From Actinomucor elegans (lineage: Eukaryota > Mucoromycota > Mucoromycetes > Mucorales > Mucoraceae), in assembly GCA_026027325.1 (NCBI GenBank), contig JAMSLZ010000003.1, positions 3,100,001 through 3,164,000 on the forward strand: DNA of 64,000 nt. The letters run 5' to 3'. This document shows, piece after piece, positions 11,308 through 23,415 of this stretch. Positions within the stretch are counted from its first letter, which is position 1; each line of letters begins with the position of its first letter. The position numbers were made by a program, and so were the translations under genes. A model generated the notes under the pieces. That model was not told the DNA's origin. It saw nothing but the letters and a program-made list of their open reading frames with translations, and searched no databases.

Positions 11308-11787
11308 CTAGAATTTAATATCCTGAGAAGAGGTGAAAAACATCTCCAACTGGAATTGCAAGGCGTAAGACTGACTTAATAGACGCTTTAATTGATCATT
11401 AACACGCGTAGATTCCTATACAATTGAGGATGAAATGAATATTAAGCTAAAATACTTGAAAAGATCTACGATAGATCAACATACCAATTGTAGTTCTTCT
11501 TGTTTTTTTAGATCAGATTTGTAATTATCTGTTTCTAAGTCTAATTCTTCTTGTTTTAATTGATTGGCTTGCAACCATTCGACTTTTGTCTTTAGTAAAT
11601 TCATAAGCGTTTCGTATTCCTTTCGTGTCTTTTGAAGTTTAACTAAGTCTGGCTCTGCTGTGAGCGATGAGGCTGAGGCTGTTGAAACGGCTTGTATGAT
11701 TTGTAACATTGTTTGCCATAAATTGGACAGTGTGTCCAAGGCATCGTTGGCATTATTATACACTTTTTCTGTTGAAGTTGATGACAT
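11308..11787 (-). CDS. Small coiled-coil protein, probable Mediator subunit 30-like
   Basis: Two exons, 11,485-11,787 and 11,308-11,415, with a GTATGT donor and phase 0 join, give 136 residues. The protein is almost entirely helical. An N-terminal helix (NDALDTLSNLWQTMLQIIQA) precedes a polar stretch with LQKTRKEYETLMNLLKTKVEW, a charged linker and a C-terminal helix with VNDQLKRLLSQ and LQFQLEMFF. Order, size and the C-terminal helix resemble Mediator head subunit Med30 of animals and some fungi, which would place it in RNA polymerase II transcription. Similarity was judged by eye; other small coiled-coil Mediator subunits remain possible. The terminal exon is easy to miss because the first exon runs on to a stop after the splice site. 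Confidence 0.65.
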
Positions 11788-12029
11788 TGTATATTATTAA
11801 ATTGAAAAGCAGGCTCGAAAAAAAAATCTCGGGAAACTAAATAAATTTAACCGCTAAATATATGCTTTAGTTGCTGGATGTTACCGTAAAATAATCAGAA
11901 GAAAAAAAAAATGCGGCAACAATCTAACGATACTACAGCAGTGAACAGAGTAAAGGATTGCTAATATCTAAATGTTGTTTATTGAATTAATGTTTATATA
12001 GAACAGAGGAACGGGTAAGGAAATGCAAA

Positions 12030-13729
12030 TTATTTAGAGCTTGTGATGGCCAAGTTGACCTTGGGAGGTACGCTGAAACCAAATGATTTAGCTACCTTTA
12101 CAAGATCGAGATTATCAACGTTAAAGATTTTCTTCAAGTGATAGGTAGCATATGCTTGCAAGTAGGATCTAAAAGCATCACGAGCAGATTGATTGAGATA
12201 AAAGTTCTTTTCGATCAATTTTTCGAGCTAAAAGAAGTACTGATTAGTACCATCGAAAGAATGAATCACTCTATAATCTTACCTGACTCTGTACGTTGGA
12301 AATCTTACTGTTGGGGAATTGGTATTCATTCAAAGGAACCTTGGCTTCCTTCAAGTATTTCAAGAAGCCAGTTTCACTTGGCAACAAAAACAATAAACTC
12401 TTACCCTTGCCACCAGCACGAGCAGTTCTACCGACACGATGAATATAATCGCGAGGATCATCTGGGGGATCAAATTGAACAATCCAATCAACAGCAGGAA
12501 TATCCAAACCTCTAGCAGCAACATCTGTACACAACAAGATTCCACGTTCAGCTTCAGAGAACTCAAAGAAAGTAGAAGTACGCTTCTGTTGCTTTTGGCG
12601 ACCATGCAATTCCATGACTGGTACATCGATATAGTTTAACAACTCAGCATAGTATTTGACAGCGTTACAGTTGGAAAAGAAGACAATAACCTTCTTCTTT
12701 TGGTTTTTACGCAGAAAAGTAAAGAGTAACAAGAATCGTTTATCGGCTTCCACAACGACAAAACCTTGTTCTAATCCATCAGCTGTTGAGGTATCTTTCT
12801 TTTCATCGACGTTAATGTAAAGAGGTCCAGCCTTAAGTGAAATACGTGCAAGATCAGAGACTTTGGTGGTTTGTGTGGCAGAGAAGAGCATACTTTGACG
12901 TTCCTTGGGCAAAATTTTGACGATCTGTTTCATTTCTTCCTCAAAACCAATATCCAAAATACGATCAGCTTCATCAATGACAAGTGTTTGCAAGTTTTTG
13001 AAAACGAATCCTTGAGAGTTCTATATCTTAGCGTTAGGTTGCTGAATCTACAATGTGTTTCTACTTTTTGAATTACCTGCAAATGATCCAAAAGTCTACC
13101 AGGTGTAGCAACCAACAAATTAACACCTTTGGCTAACTTTTCAGTTTCGGCCTTTCTATTGGCACCTCCAATGACAATACCATGAGTAATTTGGTGATAT
13201 TTACATAACTCTTCAGCAACACCATAGATTTGGATAGCCAACTCACGAGTAGGAGAGACAATGATCACACCAGTACCGTTTCTAGGCTTAAAGTTCTTGC
13301 GAAGCAATAATTCAATAGCAGGGACCATGAAGGCAACTGTCTTTCCAGAACCCGTCTTGGCAGCTCCCAATACATCACGACCTTCCAGGAGTGGAGGGAT
13401 CGTCTTGGCTTGAACTTCAGTCATTTGAGTGAAGCCCATATCCTTAATGGCCTTCTTGGTGTTATCGCTACAATCTAAACTTTCGAAATCGAGATTCAAA
13501 GCTGTTTCCTCGGTAGCAACTGCTTAAAATAAATATTAGATCTACTGTGAGGACCTTTTTGGTTTGAGTTACCTTCAACAGCAGGCTTCTCTTCCTCTGC
13601 TACAGGCTCTGCTACAGGCTCTGCTACAGGCTTGCTCTCGCCTTTTGAAGCTTCTTGCCTCTTTTTACTGGCTCTTTTGTCAGCATGAGAACGCTTACGT
13701 TTTTTGTTTTCGATCACTGCTTCAGCCAT
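12030..13729 (-). CDS. has1: DEAD-box ATP-dependent RNA helicase Has1
   Basis: Four exons (13,573-13,729; 13,077-13,519; 12,283-13,020; 12,030-12,227) encode 511 residues. A lysine-rich, nucleolar-type N-terminus with AEPV repeats precedes the Q motif and the helicase core: AKTGSGKT (motif I), PTRELAIQ (Ia), TPGRLLDHL (Ib), VIDEADR (II), SATQT (III), then the C-lobe with ARGLDIP and [10 protein letters not shown] (VI). The C-terminal extension with YHLKKIFNV and [10 protein letters not shown] is characteristic of the Has1/DDX18 family. Has1 acts in the nucleolus, unwinding snoRNA-pre-rRNA pairs during ribosome assembly. Length and motifs are complete. Confidence 0.95.
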
Positions 13730-14617
13730 TTCAAAATAAAAAGGTGTTCTGCGTTTATGGATAAGTGGAAAAAAAAATTGGAAAGCAAGATAGTTTAAAT
13801 TCAAGGTGGCTTCAACAGCTGTGACTGTTTAATCTACCTTATACCCTTGCTTGTTTAAGAGGATTTTAAATTAATCGTGATCATATTGGTTAGTAAAGCA
13901 TCAAAATGTTGCCTCCTTCTACTGATTGAAAACATTAAAAACCCTTCTTTTATGTGATCTTTGCATAATAAAACAGTATAGACAGGTAGTCGTTTTATTA
14001 ATAAAGTTGCTGCAAAATAAAATGGAAAATACAGTGATGCTATATATTACTAAACTCCTCTTTTAATTCATAAAGATATTTTGATTTTTTGTACTTTGTA
14101 GGAATGTAACTCTAACTTGAGCATTCTGTATTACAAAAAATATCTATAATACAATGGTACACTCTACAACATAACACGTTTACTTTATTAAAAATGCATA
14201 CATCAGAGAAGCTGTCTTAGAGATCTACAAAAATAAAGACTATTGCTTGAATAAAATAAAATGTACTTTGCATTTTAGCATGTTGTAAACTGCGTTCATG
14301 TAGTCTGGATCTAATCAATAGATCTCTCAACCAATTCAGGTCAAAAGTCTCGTCTGATTAGTACATCATGTTCAGAGCGAGTTACTGTATTTAAACAAAC
14401 TCTTATATAGCTTTAACAAAGTGAGTGCATCATAGTTGTTTATTAATAGCAGTAAATTGTACGTATTTTATATACGTCTTGCGACGTACTCTTACAATAA
14501 ACATATACTTTTGCACTATCACCGCCTAACTCTCAAAAACTAGGCGCTGGGCCATTAAAAACACGCTTGTAGGAATCAAGAAATGGTCAATGTTTAATAT
14601 GAGACTAAAATTACAAT
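13730..14617. other. Intergenic region
   Basis: About 0.9 kb between the Has1 promoter and the 3' end of thi20. No coding exon is seen. It contains one unit of the satellite-like repeat at about 14,295-14,405. Confidence 0.6.
14295..14405 (+). repeat. Satellite-like repeat, single unit
   Basis: A full unit: upstream block ATAGATCTCTCAACCAATTC, core near 14,345 (AAGTCTCGTCTGATTAGTAC) and block 2 (TTCAGAGCGAGTTACTGTAT) 28 nt after the core. Plus orientation. Confidence 0.6.
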
Positions 14618-16486
14618 CTAACAAAGGCGAGTTCCCATTTCCCAGAACATCACTTCTAGGCGAGTCGCTTGTTCAAACGTCTTGCAAACGTCATTGAAAC
14701 GAGAAGGTGAGGAGGAAATAAACTTATCTGCTAGTAATTCCAATTCAGCTAAAAAGATAACAATTAGTATAGTATATACTTGTAAAAAAAAAAGTGCTTA
14801 CCAAGTCCAGAAATAACAGCTTCTTGATAATCGTCAGCAGCATACTGGCAGATCCAATCCCAGTAAGGGTTACCCTCTAAATATCAATGAGGTCTCAGTC
14901 AATGATATATTATAAATGATGATTTGCTTACCTCTTTTGGTGGCAGGATCATTGAATAGTTTAAGACCAATCTCACCATAACCAAGCAAACAAGGCATCA
15001 TAGCAGCCTTCAAATCCAAAATATCGCCAGAGGAACCCTTGTCTAGCACATAACGTGTATAAGCAGAATTAAAGACGCTTTCAGGTGTGTTTAACACATC
15101 TTCTTTGGTGATACCCCAACGAGCACAATATTCTAAATGAAGTTGAGATTCTTTAGTAATATGGACGACAATAGCAGCGTTTGCACCAATTGTATCCATA
15201 GTATCAGCTTAAATAAGAAACATTAGTTTTCATGGAATCATTATAGAATGATCATTTTACTTACATTTGAAAGCGGCTAATGCAGCAGCACGAGCGTAGT
15301 GTTGAAGGTAAAGATAATCTTGCTTTAGGTAATAAATGAAGGATTCGACGGGGAGAGTACCGTCAGCAATACCTCGAACAAACGGATGATCGATAAATTC
15401 AGACCAAAGACCTTCAGGTAATGAGTCTTTGGCAGCGGTAATGAACTTCTTTCTAATACATATTGAGTTCTATTTTCTGCGAACTATACAGTATGTGCTT
15501 ACCCTTGATAAGGCGACCATCGCAAAGGGTGAAAGTGATTGATAGGACCATGACCTTTACCAATATCGCCCAATCTTTGAGCAATAGCTATTTTGACATA
15601 ATGGATTGCATTCTCGCACGCCTGCTCAACTAAAATATGAAACGTCTTTTTTTTTAGATAACGCATGATAAGTGTTGTTTGTAACAGCAGTTTACCTAAG
15701 ACGCCCTTTGCAAGTTCACCCGCTAAAGCAGCAGAGAGTGTGCATCCAGTACCATGGGTATCCTTGGTTTCAACAAAATCATTGATGATTTCACGCCAGG
15801 TACCACTTTCCGATTTGTAAAGCACATCAAAGACTTGCTGCTTACCATTGACCATCAAAGGTAAATGACCACCCTTGAGCAAGATGAACTTGGGTCCAAA
15901 GCTAGCTAACTTCTGAGCTGCTTCGCACATATCCTTGACAGATTTGATGGAACCAGGAGTCATATCTAACAAGATCTCTGCTTCGGGAACATTAGGAGTC
16001 AGCACATAGGTGATTGGAAGTAATTCCGAAGCAAGGGCCTGAATAGCGTCGGCGGCCAAAAGACGCGAACCGCTAGTCGAGATCATGACAGGATCTAGCA
16101 CAACATGACGAGATTCCTCGGGAAATCTCTTGAGCGTTGAGGCTACTTGACTAATAATGGCAGCAGAAGAGAGCATACCGATTTTGATAGCGTCTGAACC
16201 GATATCGCTCAAGACAGCAGTGAGTTGCTGACTGACAAACTCGGCAGGGACGTCGTGAATACCATCAACACAGAGAGTGTTTTGAGAGGTGATAGAAGTA
16301 ATAACGGAAGTAGCATAGACATGTAAAGAAGTGAGAGTTTTGATATCAGCCTGAATACCTGCACCACTATAGAAAAATATGATGAACTGCTGCTTTTGGT
16401 GTATTTGTTTTTTTTGGTTACCCTCCACTGTCACTACCGGCAATAGTCATTACTTTTGGTAGTATTTTATTATGAGTATTAGACAT
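14618..16486 (-). CDS. thi20: Bifunctional HMP/HMP-P kinase and TenA-type thiaminase (Thi20)
   Basis: Seven exons (16,422-16,486; 15,696-16,366; 15,503-15,629; 15,265-15,452; 14,932-15,207; 14,802-14,876; 14,618-14,748) encode 510 residues. The N-terminal half is a ThiD-type kinase: AGSDSGGGAGIQADIKT is formed across the first splice, followed by TPNVPEAEILL, LKGGH and the anion-hole motif DTHGTGCT. It phosphorylates hydroxymethylpyrimidine to HMP-PP for thiamine synthesis. The C-terminal half is TenA-like (YYLKQDYLYLQHYARA, HLEYCARWGI, and a final MFWEMG carrying the active-site glutamate region) and salvages thiamine breakdown products. The same fusion is found in yeast Thi20. No TPP riboswitch was recognised in the short 5' leader. 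Confidence 0.93.
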
Positions 16487-16612
16487 GGTTTATATATACT
16501 ATAAAATTGGGTGATATGATGTATGTATAGAAAAGATGGATAGTATATATATCTACAGGTAAAAAGAGAGAAAAAGAATCTCGAGAATGGGTGTTATTCT
16601 TTTTATACTATT

Positions 16613-17214
16613 TTATTTGCCGCCCATCATTGCTTTAAACTCTTCGAAACTGATTTGACCATCACCGTTGATATCTGCTTCCTTAATCATAGCATCCAAC
16701 TCTTCTTCGCTCAAGTTTTCGTGTAAAGAAGACATAACCTTTTGTAATTCACTACGATCAATTAATCCATTGCCATCTGCATCAAAGACCCTACAATAAG
16801 CGGTAAATATATGTATAAGACGAAACAAATATACTCTACTTGAACGCTTCGTGTAGATCATCGGTATCAGTATCTGTCTTCAAGTTTTTTACCAACCCCA
16901 AAAATTCATTAAAATCGATATGCCCATTACCGTCAGCATCCACGTCATTCACCTTTGAATAAGAGTTAGTATAAACTAAAACAAAGCCATCTATCTTACC
17001 ATATCTTGCAATTCAGCATTGCTAGGGTTCATACCAAAAGAACGAAGCACTACACCCAGTTCAGCTGCACTTATACTGCCGTCACCGTTATTATCGAAAA
17101 GCTGAAAGGCTTCACGATATTCTGCTATTTGTTCGGGACTAAGTTGATCACTCTAAAGCATGTCATACAGTTTTAAAAGATATTCAAAAGGCTTCCCCCA
17201 TCTGGACTTACCAT
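16613..17214 (-). CDS. Calmodulin, divergent, four EF-hands
   Basis: Four exons (17,212-17,214; 17,000-17,152; 16,840-16,952; 16,613-16,790) encode 148 residues, the normal calmodulin length. Exon 1 is only the ATG, an arrangement also known from other calmodulin genes. All four loops keep calcium ligands: [36 protein letters not shown] and [12 protein letters not shown]. The central linker ([11 protein letters not shown]) and N-terminus ([17 protein letters not shown]) match calmodulin, but many surface positions differ from the near-invariant animal protein. It may be a paralogue rather than the main calmodulin. The role is calcium-dependent regulation of kinases, phosphatases and myosins. 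Confidence 0.9.
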
Positions 17215-17709
17215 GATTGTTTTTTAAAGTTAAAAAGAGAAAAGGAAAAAGCGAAAAAAAAAGGAAAACTTTTCTCGAAATACATTACTGCATTTAGTCA
17301 TTTTATTTCTTGATTCACCTGTGCTTAGCTTCTGTTTCTAGTGAAACTTACTACTAAGCATGGCTATAGCTTAGCGCTATTTATTACTGTGATATACGCG
17401 TATTTTTCAAAAGTTACTTTTCTTAGGATCTATAGGAACGAATAGATGAAATCAGTTGATTTCCTATACCCTGTACACTCTTCTCGAGAAAGATCCAATT
17501 AAAGCTATTGTTACACGGTGCTGAAGCGAAGCCCATCTATTGAACATATATTAATGACAACACAAATATAGCTCATTAGCTAAGAAATGTGATAAAGACG
17601 TGTTTACATTTTCGGTATCTTGAAAGAATGGCATACTTTAAAATTCCATCATAACGAAAAGTGTATATAAAGAAGACTTGATTGTTTTTATATACATTAC
17701 ACAAAAATA
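17215..17709. promoter_or_regulatory. Divergent promoter region, calmodulin and DUF3455 gene
   Basis: A 495-bp region separates two divergent starts. It is A/T-rich with pyrimidine tracts next to the calmodulin start, and has a TATATAAA box at 17,664-17,671, 39 bp before the plus-strand ATG. No other gene is visible. Confidence 0.5.
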
Positions 17710-18518
17710 ATGAAGTCATTTACCGCAGTCATCCTTCTGTCTGTTACTATTCCTTTTACCCTTGCAGATTATTTGCCTGCTCTAGCCTCAGCTGCACCTA
17801 CGGCTAAAGATGTCAAAGAACGTATTGCGCCCCCAGCCAATGCTAGCTTGTTTGAAGTCTATTACGCAAAAGGCAACCGTATTTATCAATGTAACCCAGA
17901 ACTCCAAGGTTTCCAACATTGGTATAACGTACAAACACAGGCTCTCCTTTATCCTACAAAGAACGAACAAGCGCCTTTTGATGTGCCTGGTAAAGAAATA
18001 GGTCAAATGGCTGCCGCTCCCTTGAACTCTGACCAACAAATGTACGATAGAATACATGATAAAGATTACATACTAAACAAATTTATGTGCGTAGGGCCAA
18101 TCCTGTAGTTACTATTCCTGTCATCTACAATTACAGGGACGGTTCTTGGGCTGGAACCGCTCGACCTAGTTCTACAACTTCCAGAGAAGAAGGTAGAGCC
18201 GAGCGTGGCGACAGTGTTCATTTAGATGATCATATTGTGCCAGTAACCAAAACGTCAACCAATGGGTATCTCTCACATGCAAAGTACATTGTCCGTCTTG
18301 GTTCTTTAGATGGTGCTGTTCCTCCAGCTGACCATTGTACCCAAAAAGGTTTGGTTGTTATGAAGCCTTTTACCGCTTATTTTATGTTTTACACGGATGC
18401 TGAGGGTAGTGAGCAAATTGCTCAAGAAGAAGCAGAATGGCAGCGCATGGTCGTGGAGTATACACCAGAGAAACTGGCTATGCAACATGAGGAAGAAAAT
18501 GCTAGCGTGCATCAATAA
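17710..18518 (+). CDS. Secreted DUF3455-family protein
   Basis: Two exons, 17,710-18,041 and 18,095-18,518, give 251 residues. The 53-nt intron starts with a less common GTACGA donor but has a TACTAAAC branch site, and it removes a frame break that would otherwise look like a frameshift. A signal peptide (MKSFTAVILLSVTIPFTLA) is followed by the domain signature: IYQCNPELQGF near the N-terminus, YRDGSWAG in the middle, and HAKYIVRLGSLDGAVPP with PFTAYFMFYT near the C-terminus. This matches DUF3455, a fungal and bacterial family of unknown function, usually secreted. No activity can be assigned. Confidence 0.82.
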
Positions 18519-19542
18519 GGCATACGTAGATTTATTTGTTTGCTTGGTGCATATTACTAGACATAAATACTATATCATTGATTAAAATTTCTTCCAGAAT
18601 TAAACTATTCGTTATCATTCTTAATTCCATCAGATTGGAGTTTCTAAATAAACCATATGGTTTGCTCTTAAGAATGGCATTAATCATAGCAAGAGTATGG
18701 AGCATGGCCGCATAACACTTGTGCGTTGCTATTGACACAATAATGAACCTGCTCCATCTTAATGATGATGGGAGGCAGACATTGATTCAGTTATTTTATT
18801 GGTTGATGCTAGTCGCGTAGTTGGAGCCTATGACACCTTAGATAGAATTCTATAAAGTATACAATTGTATCTAGAGAAGCAATGAATCAGAATTATAGCC
18901 TTAATTTTCGTAGAAATATATAGAGTAACATATGTTATTTTATATGAAATGGCTTATATTTGTGTATATTTGCGTAATAAAATAAAAAAGCAATACAACT
19001 TTAAAAGTAGATTACTTCTACGGTCTAGAACAAAGAATTTCATTTTTGCTCATTTTTAAAATATATAGTTTAGAAATCATTTCACTTTCCGCAACATATA
19101 TTAAGCTTTCAAAGCGCTATTTTGTATATGCCGCCTTATTTTACAATATGATTGTGACTTTCCATTTTTGGGTAAAAATAATTGTATCTCAGAAAATTAG
19201 CTTTTCGACACATTAACCAATAGATTTCTTAACCGAATTAGGTCTGATGTCCCATCTGTTTAATAGTGCATGCTCTAAATAGACTGCTTCATATATTAAA
19301 CTCTCGATTTGATTTTAACCTTTCTACCACATTAGTCTTCTTTTACAAGGTTGCTAATGCATAAATGAACTTTTTCATTAATTAAATAATCTATTTCCTT
19401 TTGTCTATTTCAAAATCCTTGGGCTATCTTATCTATCGCAATGCCAACGAAAATAAATCTAGAATCGAATGTATTGGGTAACAATAGTTTATTATTCGCT
19501 ATATCAAGATATGTATATGAGCAGGCTATCGATCATATGTAT
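18519..19542. other. Intergenic region
   Basis: Roughly 1 kb between two convergent genes. Short ORFs here have no motifs. A unit of the satellite-like repeat lies at 19,205-19,310. Confidence 0.6.
19205..19310 (+). repeat. Satellite-like repeat, single unit
   Basis: Upstream block ATAGATTTCTTAACCGAATT, core near 19,246 (GATGTCCCATCTGTTTAATA) and block 2 (TAAATAGACTGCTTCATAT). Plus orientation. Confidence 0.55.
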
Positions 19543-22239
19543 TTACTGTGAAGTAGCATTCATCATTGCTTCAGGAATGCATAACTCAACAAGATACCCT
19601 CGATTAGAAATGACTTTTGACGCTTTCAACTCTCCTAAATGCAGTGCTTTGCTAACATGGCCCCATTCAGTGCCATTATTACAGCGATAAAGCAGGGCAA
19701 GTTCTCGAGCTATAGCATCCAAACAATTCTGTTCGTGTTTCCAATCAACCTAAAAAGAGTTCAAGTCAACTACATATCAATGATGATGAGTTGCATTCTT
19801 ATTTACATGAGTAGCTAAATGAAATAGGAAATCAGGCAGCGTATTCAATGAAGGAACATAGTTCTCTGAGATCATAGGTAAACTTTTGAGATAAAAACCG
19901 CTTTCTTCATCTTGTACAATTTCAATCTTAAAGTAAACTTGGAGTAGATCCTTATGAGAGTAAATGAAAGCGCTTGTGCTATTTACATCCTCAGCCAAAG
20001 TTAAAGCGAGACATGCTTCAATGGATACAGGCCGATTAAATAGGAGTTTACCAAATTTGCCGAAATGACAAATTACTCTTTGATAAAAGTATTCCTCGCT
20101 ACCCAGAAACGAATGAGGCTTTGTCAGAATATAGACTGCAAAGCGCATACTCACCTTACAACAGGATAATTTATCAAGTAAAGCTTTTTGCGATACATGA
20201 TGATTGCAAGAACATCATCAATGACACCGATAAAAGTATGATGGGCGAGCAGTATACTTACACCTTAAGTAATTGTAGTATTAGTCATCTATACTTGCTC
20301 TTGGCTACTTGCCTTACTTTTTTCTTCCGTGTCTTTAATAATTTGCTGGATAGAGCGAATACTATCCAAATCTTCAACATAGTCATCATTATGCTGTACT
20401 ATTGACAAATTCTGAATAGGCTGACTATACTCTACTCGATTCATCTTTCCCAGATGAATCATGATACCTTTTTTTGCTTCTGTTTGATATAAAGTAGCGG
20501 AAGAAGTTGAAGGAACCATGGATTCAGACCTATGAGAGAGCTCCACTGAACTGTAAGGGGGGATGACTTGATTCATATGCTCATTATTTATATCTTTCAC
20601 AGACATTCTAACTTGTGTTGGAACAGACAGGCTTTGGTAATGCTCTTTTATATCACATCTCTAGAATAGATCAGTTGATATTAGTATACAATAATATACA
20701 GATAAACTGAATTACCTTGACAGGATCAGCTTTAGGTGATGATGGAGGTATATCAATGCAGCTACTTTTATTACTCTCGCCATTTCTCTGTATTGTCATC
20801 TTTTTAAAGTAATAATCAATGGTGGCTTCTTTAGGCAATGGTTCTTTGTTCCTTTGCTTTTTCATTTTAGAAGTTTCTGGTATATCGGATAAAGCTTGAT
20901 CAAGTACAATAGCCAGCTTACTAATAATTTTATCCTCGTCCAACAGATGAACTTGATTCTTTGTAGGGTGAACATTCACGTCGATATCAGTCGGACTGAT
21001 CTGTAAGCTAACATAGACAAATAGAGGCTTATAATTGCTTTTGAGATCAGAATACACTTTCTTGATAGCTTTTTTTATCTTGGTATTTTCGACTAATCGA
21101 TCTGTTTCTTATTAATACATTCAGTCAGTAGTTACAATTACTGGCTAACTTACTATTGGCAAACATAATAAACACAGTCGCTTTATCATTAGTAAATTCT
21201 TTGCTCATATCACTGAAATAGAGCGTAAATTTCCATTTACTATCTTGATACTCTGTAAACTTGATACAAGATGATACTAATGAACCATATATTTTTTGTA
21301 TTCTCTGCATTTGATTATTTGCACTTTGACCCATGAACGTTATATCTTTATTAACGGGAGTATAACCCTACACAATGACGTATTCAATCTGCTTATTGTA
21401 TATATACAACTTGGATGCATACCTTTAAAAGTGCGAATGTGACATTTATATTATGGATAGCGTACTTTTGGACACAGTCTAGTATGCGATGATACTCTTC
21501 ATTGGATGATTTAAGAGCTTTTTTCCTTGAAGGCACAGTATCGAATAAGTTTTGTATCTATTCAGTAGAGTCAGCTATGCCATATTTTGTTAATGAGCAA
21601 GCTGAGAGCTTACTGTGATAATTGTCCCTTGATTGCCTGCACAAGGCTTTGGTTTTGAAATTATCTTTCCATCTTCATATAAAGCTCTATATTTTTTAAT
21701 GTTATAAACAAATATTACTAAGATCATTGTCAAATGAATATTACTGATATGCACATGAACTATTAGAAGTTTTTGATACGATAGTGACTTTGGCTATATG
21801 AGACAAACTGGCGAGAGCTTCTCCTCTGAACCCAAACGTACGAAGGTTATGTAAATCCTGATATTGACTTAATTTACTGGTAGAGTATCGCTCGCATACT
21901 AAAGGCATATCCTCAACCTGTCATCATCATCATCATCATCATCATCATGAATCAGGCAAACATCACCATTGTAGTTGGAGTGTTATTACGTACCTGAATA
22001 CCGCTCCCATTGTCTTTAATTTTGATTAATTCGAGCCCTCCATTCATTAATGTAATATGGATATGCTTAGCACCAGCATCCAAACTGTTTTCCATCAGTT
22101 CTTTGACAGCGTTATATGGATGATGTATAATCTAAAAAAAATCGATAAGCTTCTGGATGAGTACTGATATCAGGCTCTATACTTCTCCAGCAGCTATTCT
22201 ATTAATAACAGATTGATCTAATTTGACTATATTTTTCAT
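19543..22239 (-). CDS. mlh1: DNA mismatch repair protein Mlh1
   Basis: Eleven exons: 22,183-22,239; 21,994-22,131; 21,745-21,917; 21,614-21,686; 21,423-21,557; 21,154-21,367; 20,716-21,101; 20,318-20,660; 20,155-20,263; 19,807-20,098; 19,543-19,749. They encode 708 residues. The N-terminal GHKL ATPase has [42 protein letters not shown] and [12 protein letters not shown], the last with the form used by Mlh1. A polar linker leads to a C-terminal dimerisation domain with [26 protein letters not shown] and [17 protein letters not shown], which parallel yeast and human Mlh1. Mlh1 forms MutL heterodimers with Pms1 or Mlh3 in the nucleus. Odd point: the protein ends in [12 protein letters not shown] where other Mlh1 proteins end in LPDLYKVFERC. 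Confidence 0.9.
21920..21951. repeat. CAT trinucleotide microsatellite in an mlh1 intron
   Basis: About nine CAT units (ATG on the gene strand) lie immediately next to the 3' splice site of the intron before exon 3, in the place of the usual pyrimidine tract. Confidence 0.8.
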
Positions 22240-22984
22240 ATAGTATCAATGTTTAAAAGGAAAAGAACTTTGTCAACAAAACTTCATATCAAGTGTTACT
22301 GAAACATTTAAATCTCAGGTGTCCAATGAAATTTGGAGAAGCTTGTGTGTATCGCATTAAGCTTGAACCTTTATATCTTCATTCTGTATTTTAATAAATA
22401 GATTTCAGTTACCTTAACAGAAACTATAAGATACGTGATTAAATATAAAGTAGTACAAGTATTACGTTTCATTTTGTTTATAACAATAGAGCATTCTTTG
22501 AAAAGACGCTGATACACTCGAACTATTGATTTTAAAGTAATAACTAAGTTTCTTTTATATATGTATATATATCAACTAAAATACATATACATACCTTATA
22601 TTATGTTGAGCAAAGCTAAAATATGGATTTTGTTTCTACTGTTTTATTTATACTATATTACCACTATGGAATTATCTCTTTTTTTATTGGCTGCCGATAG
22701 TAGCGCACAAATTAACTGAACTATGTAATGCAATTTTTTGAAATTCTCAGGAACACATTCTTAATTTAGATAGTTAGCGTTCAAATAAATTAAAAAAAAT
22801 GTGAAGGTGTACTTTTTAATGTATTTAACCTATTGGTTAAGCTCTTTGTTTCGTAAATACAGCATGCAGGTCCCACAAAAAAAAAGAAGGTGTGGGAAAA
22901 TTGGGCCTAAGTGGACATCTTTGAAACCTGGGTTATTTTCGTTTTTAAATAAAAACGGAATCGTATAATTTTTCACATTTTTCA

Positions 22985-23415
22985 GCTGATTTCCATTTAA
23001 TATCGAATCTAATAACTATTATATGCTACTAATGAACTACTGCATCCACTAGGATTGTTATATGGCTCAAATGTAATGAATCTATCTTACATGAATGACT
23101 GACAATGATTTATATGAGATTTACATAGATTAGATTTAATGATTAGTAGATCTTGCGACAGATCTGGACTTAATGTCACATATAATTAGCAATAAGTGTG
23201 CAGGTCAAGGCGTTGTGTCTATCCCAAAATTTTTGTTTAAGGAAACTACAATAACTATATGACATTATTTATGATGGATCAGTAAATTACATACATTTCA
23301 TATATCCAATGCTTAATCATCCCTAAAACTCACGAACGACTTCGATCGAATACCATATATGACAAGCGTCTCTTGCTCAAAATGAGACGTTACATTTATT
23401 AGACTCTGTACTTAA
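22985..23415 (+). repeat. Degenerate satellite-like repeat, 3 units
   Basis: Cores near 22,999, 23,172 and 23,349, with spacings of 173 and 177 bp. Block 2 follows each (CTAATGAACTACTGCATCC; GCTCAAAATGAGACGTTAC). Plus orientation. Confidence 0.6.

Noticed and set aside
16487..16612. Possible TPP riboswitch in the thi20 leader
   Set aside because: The short leader and introns lack the conserved CUGAGA and ACCUGA-type elements, so regulation by a fungal TPP riboswitch is not supported.
18042..18094. Apparent frameshift in the DUF3455 gene
   Set aside because: A 53-nt intron with donor GTACGA, branch TACTAAAC and acceptor GTAG explains the frame change and restores the family signature.
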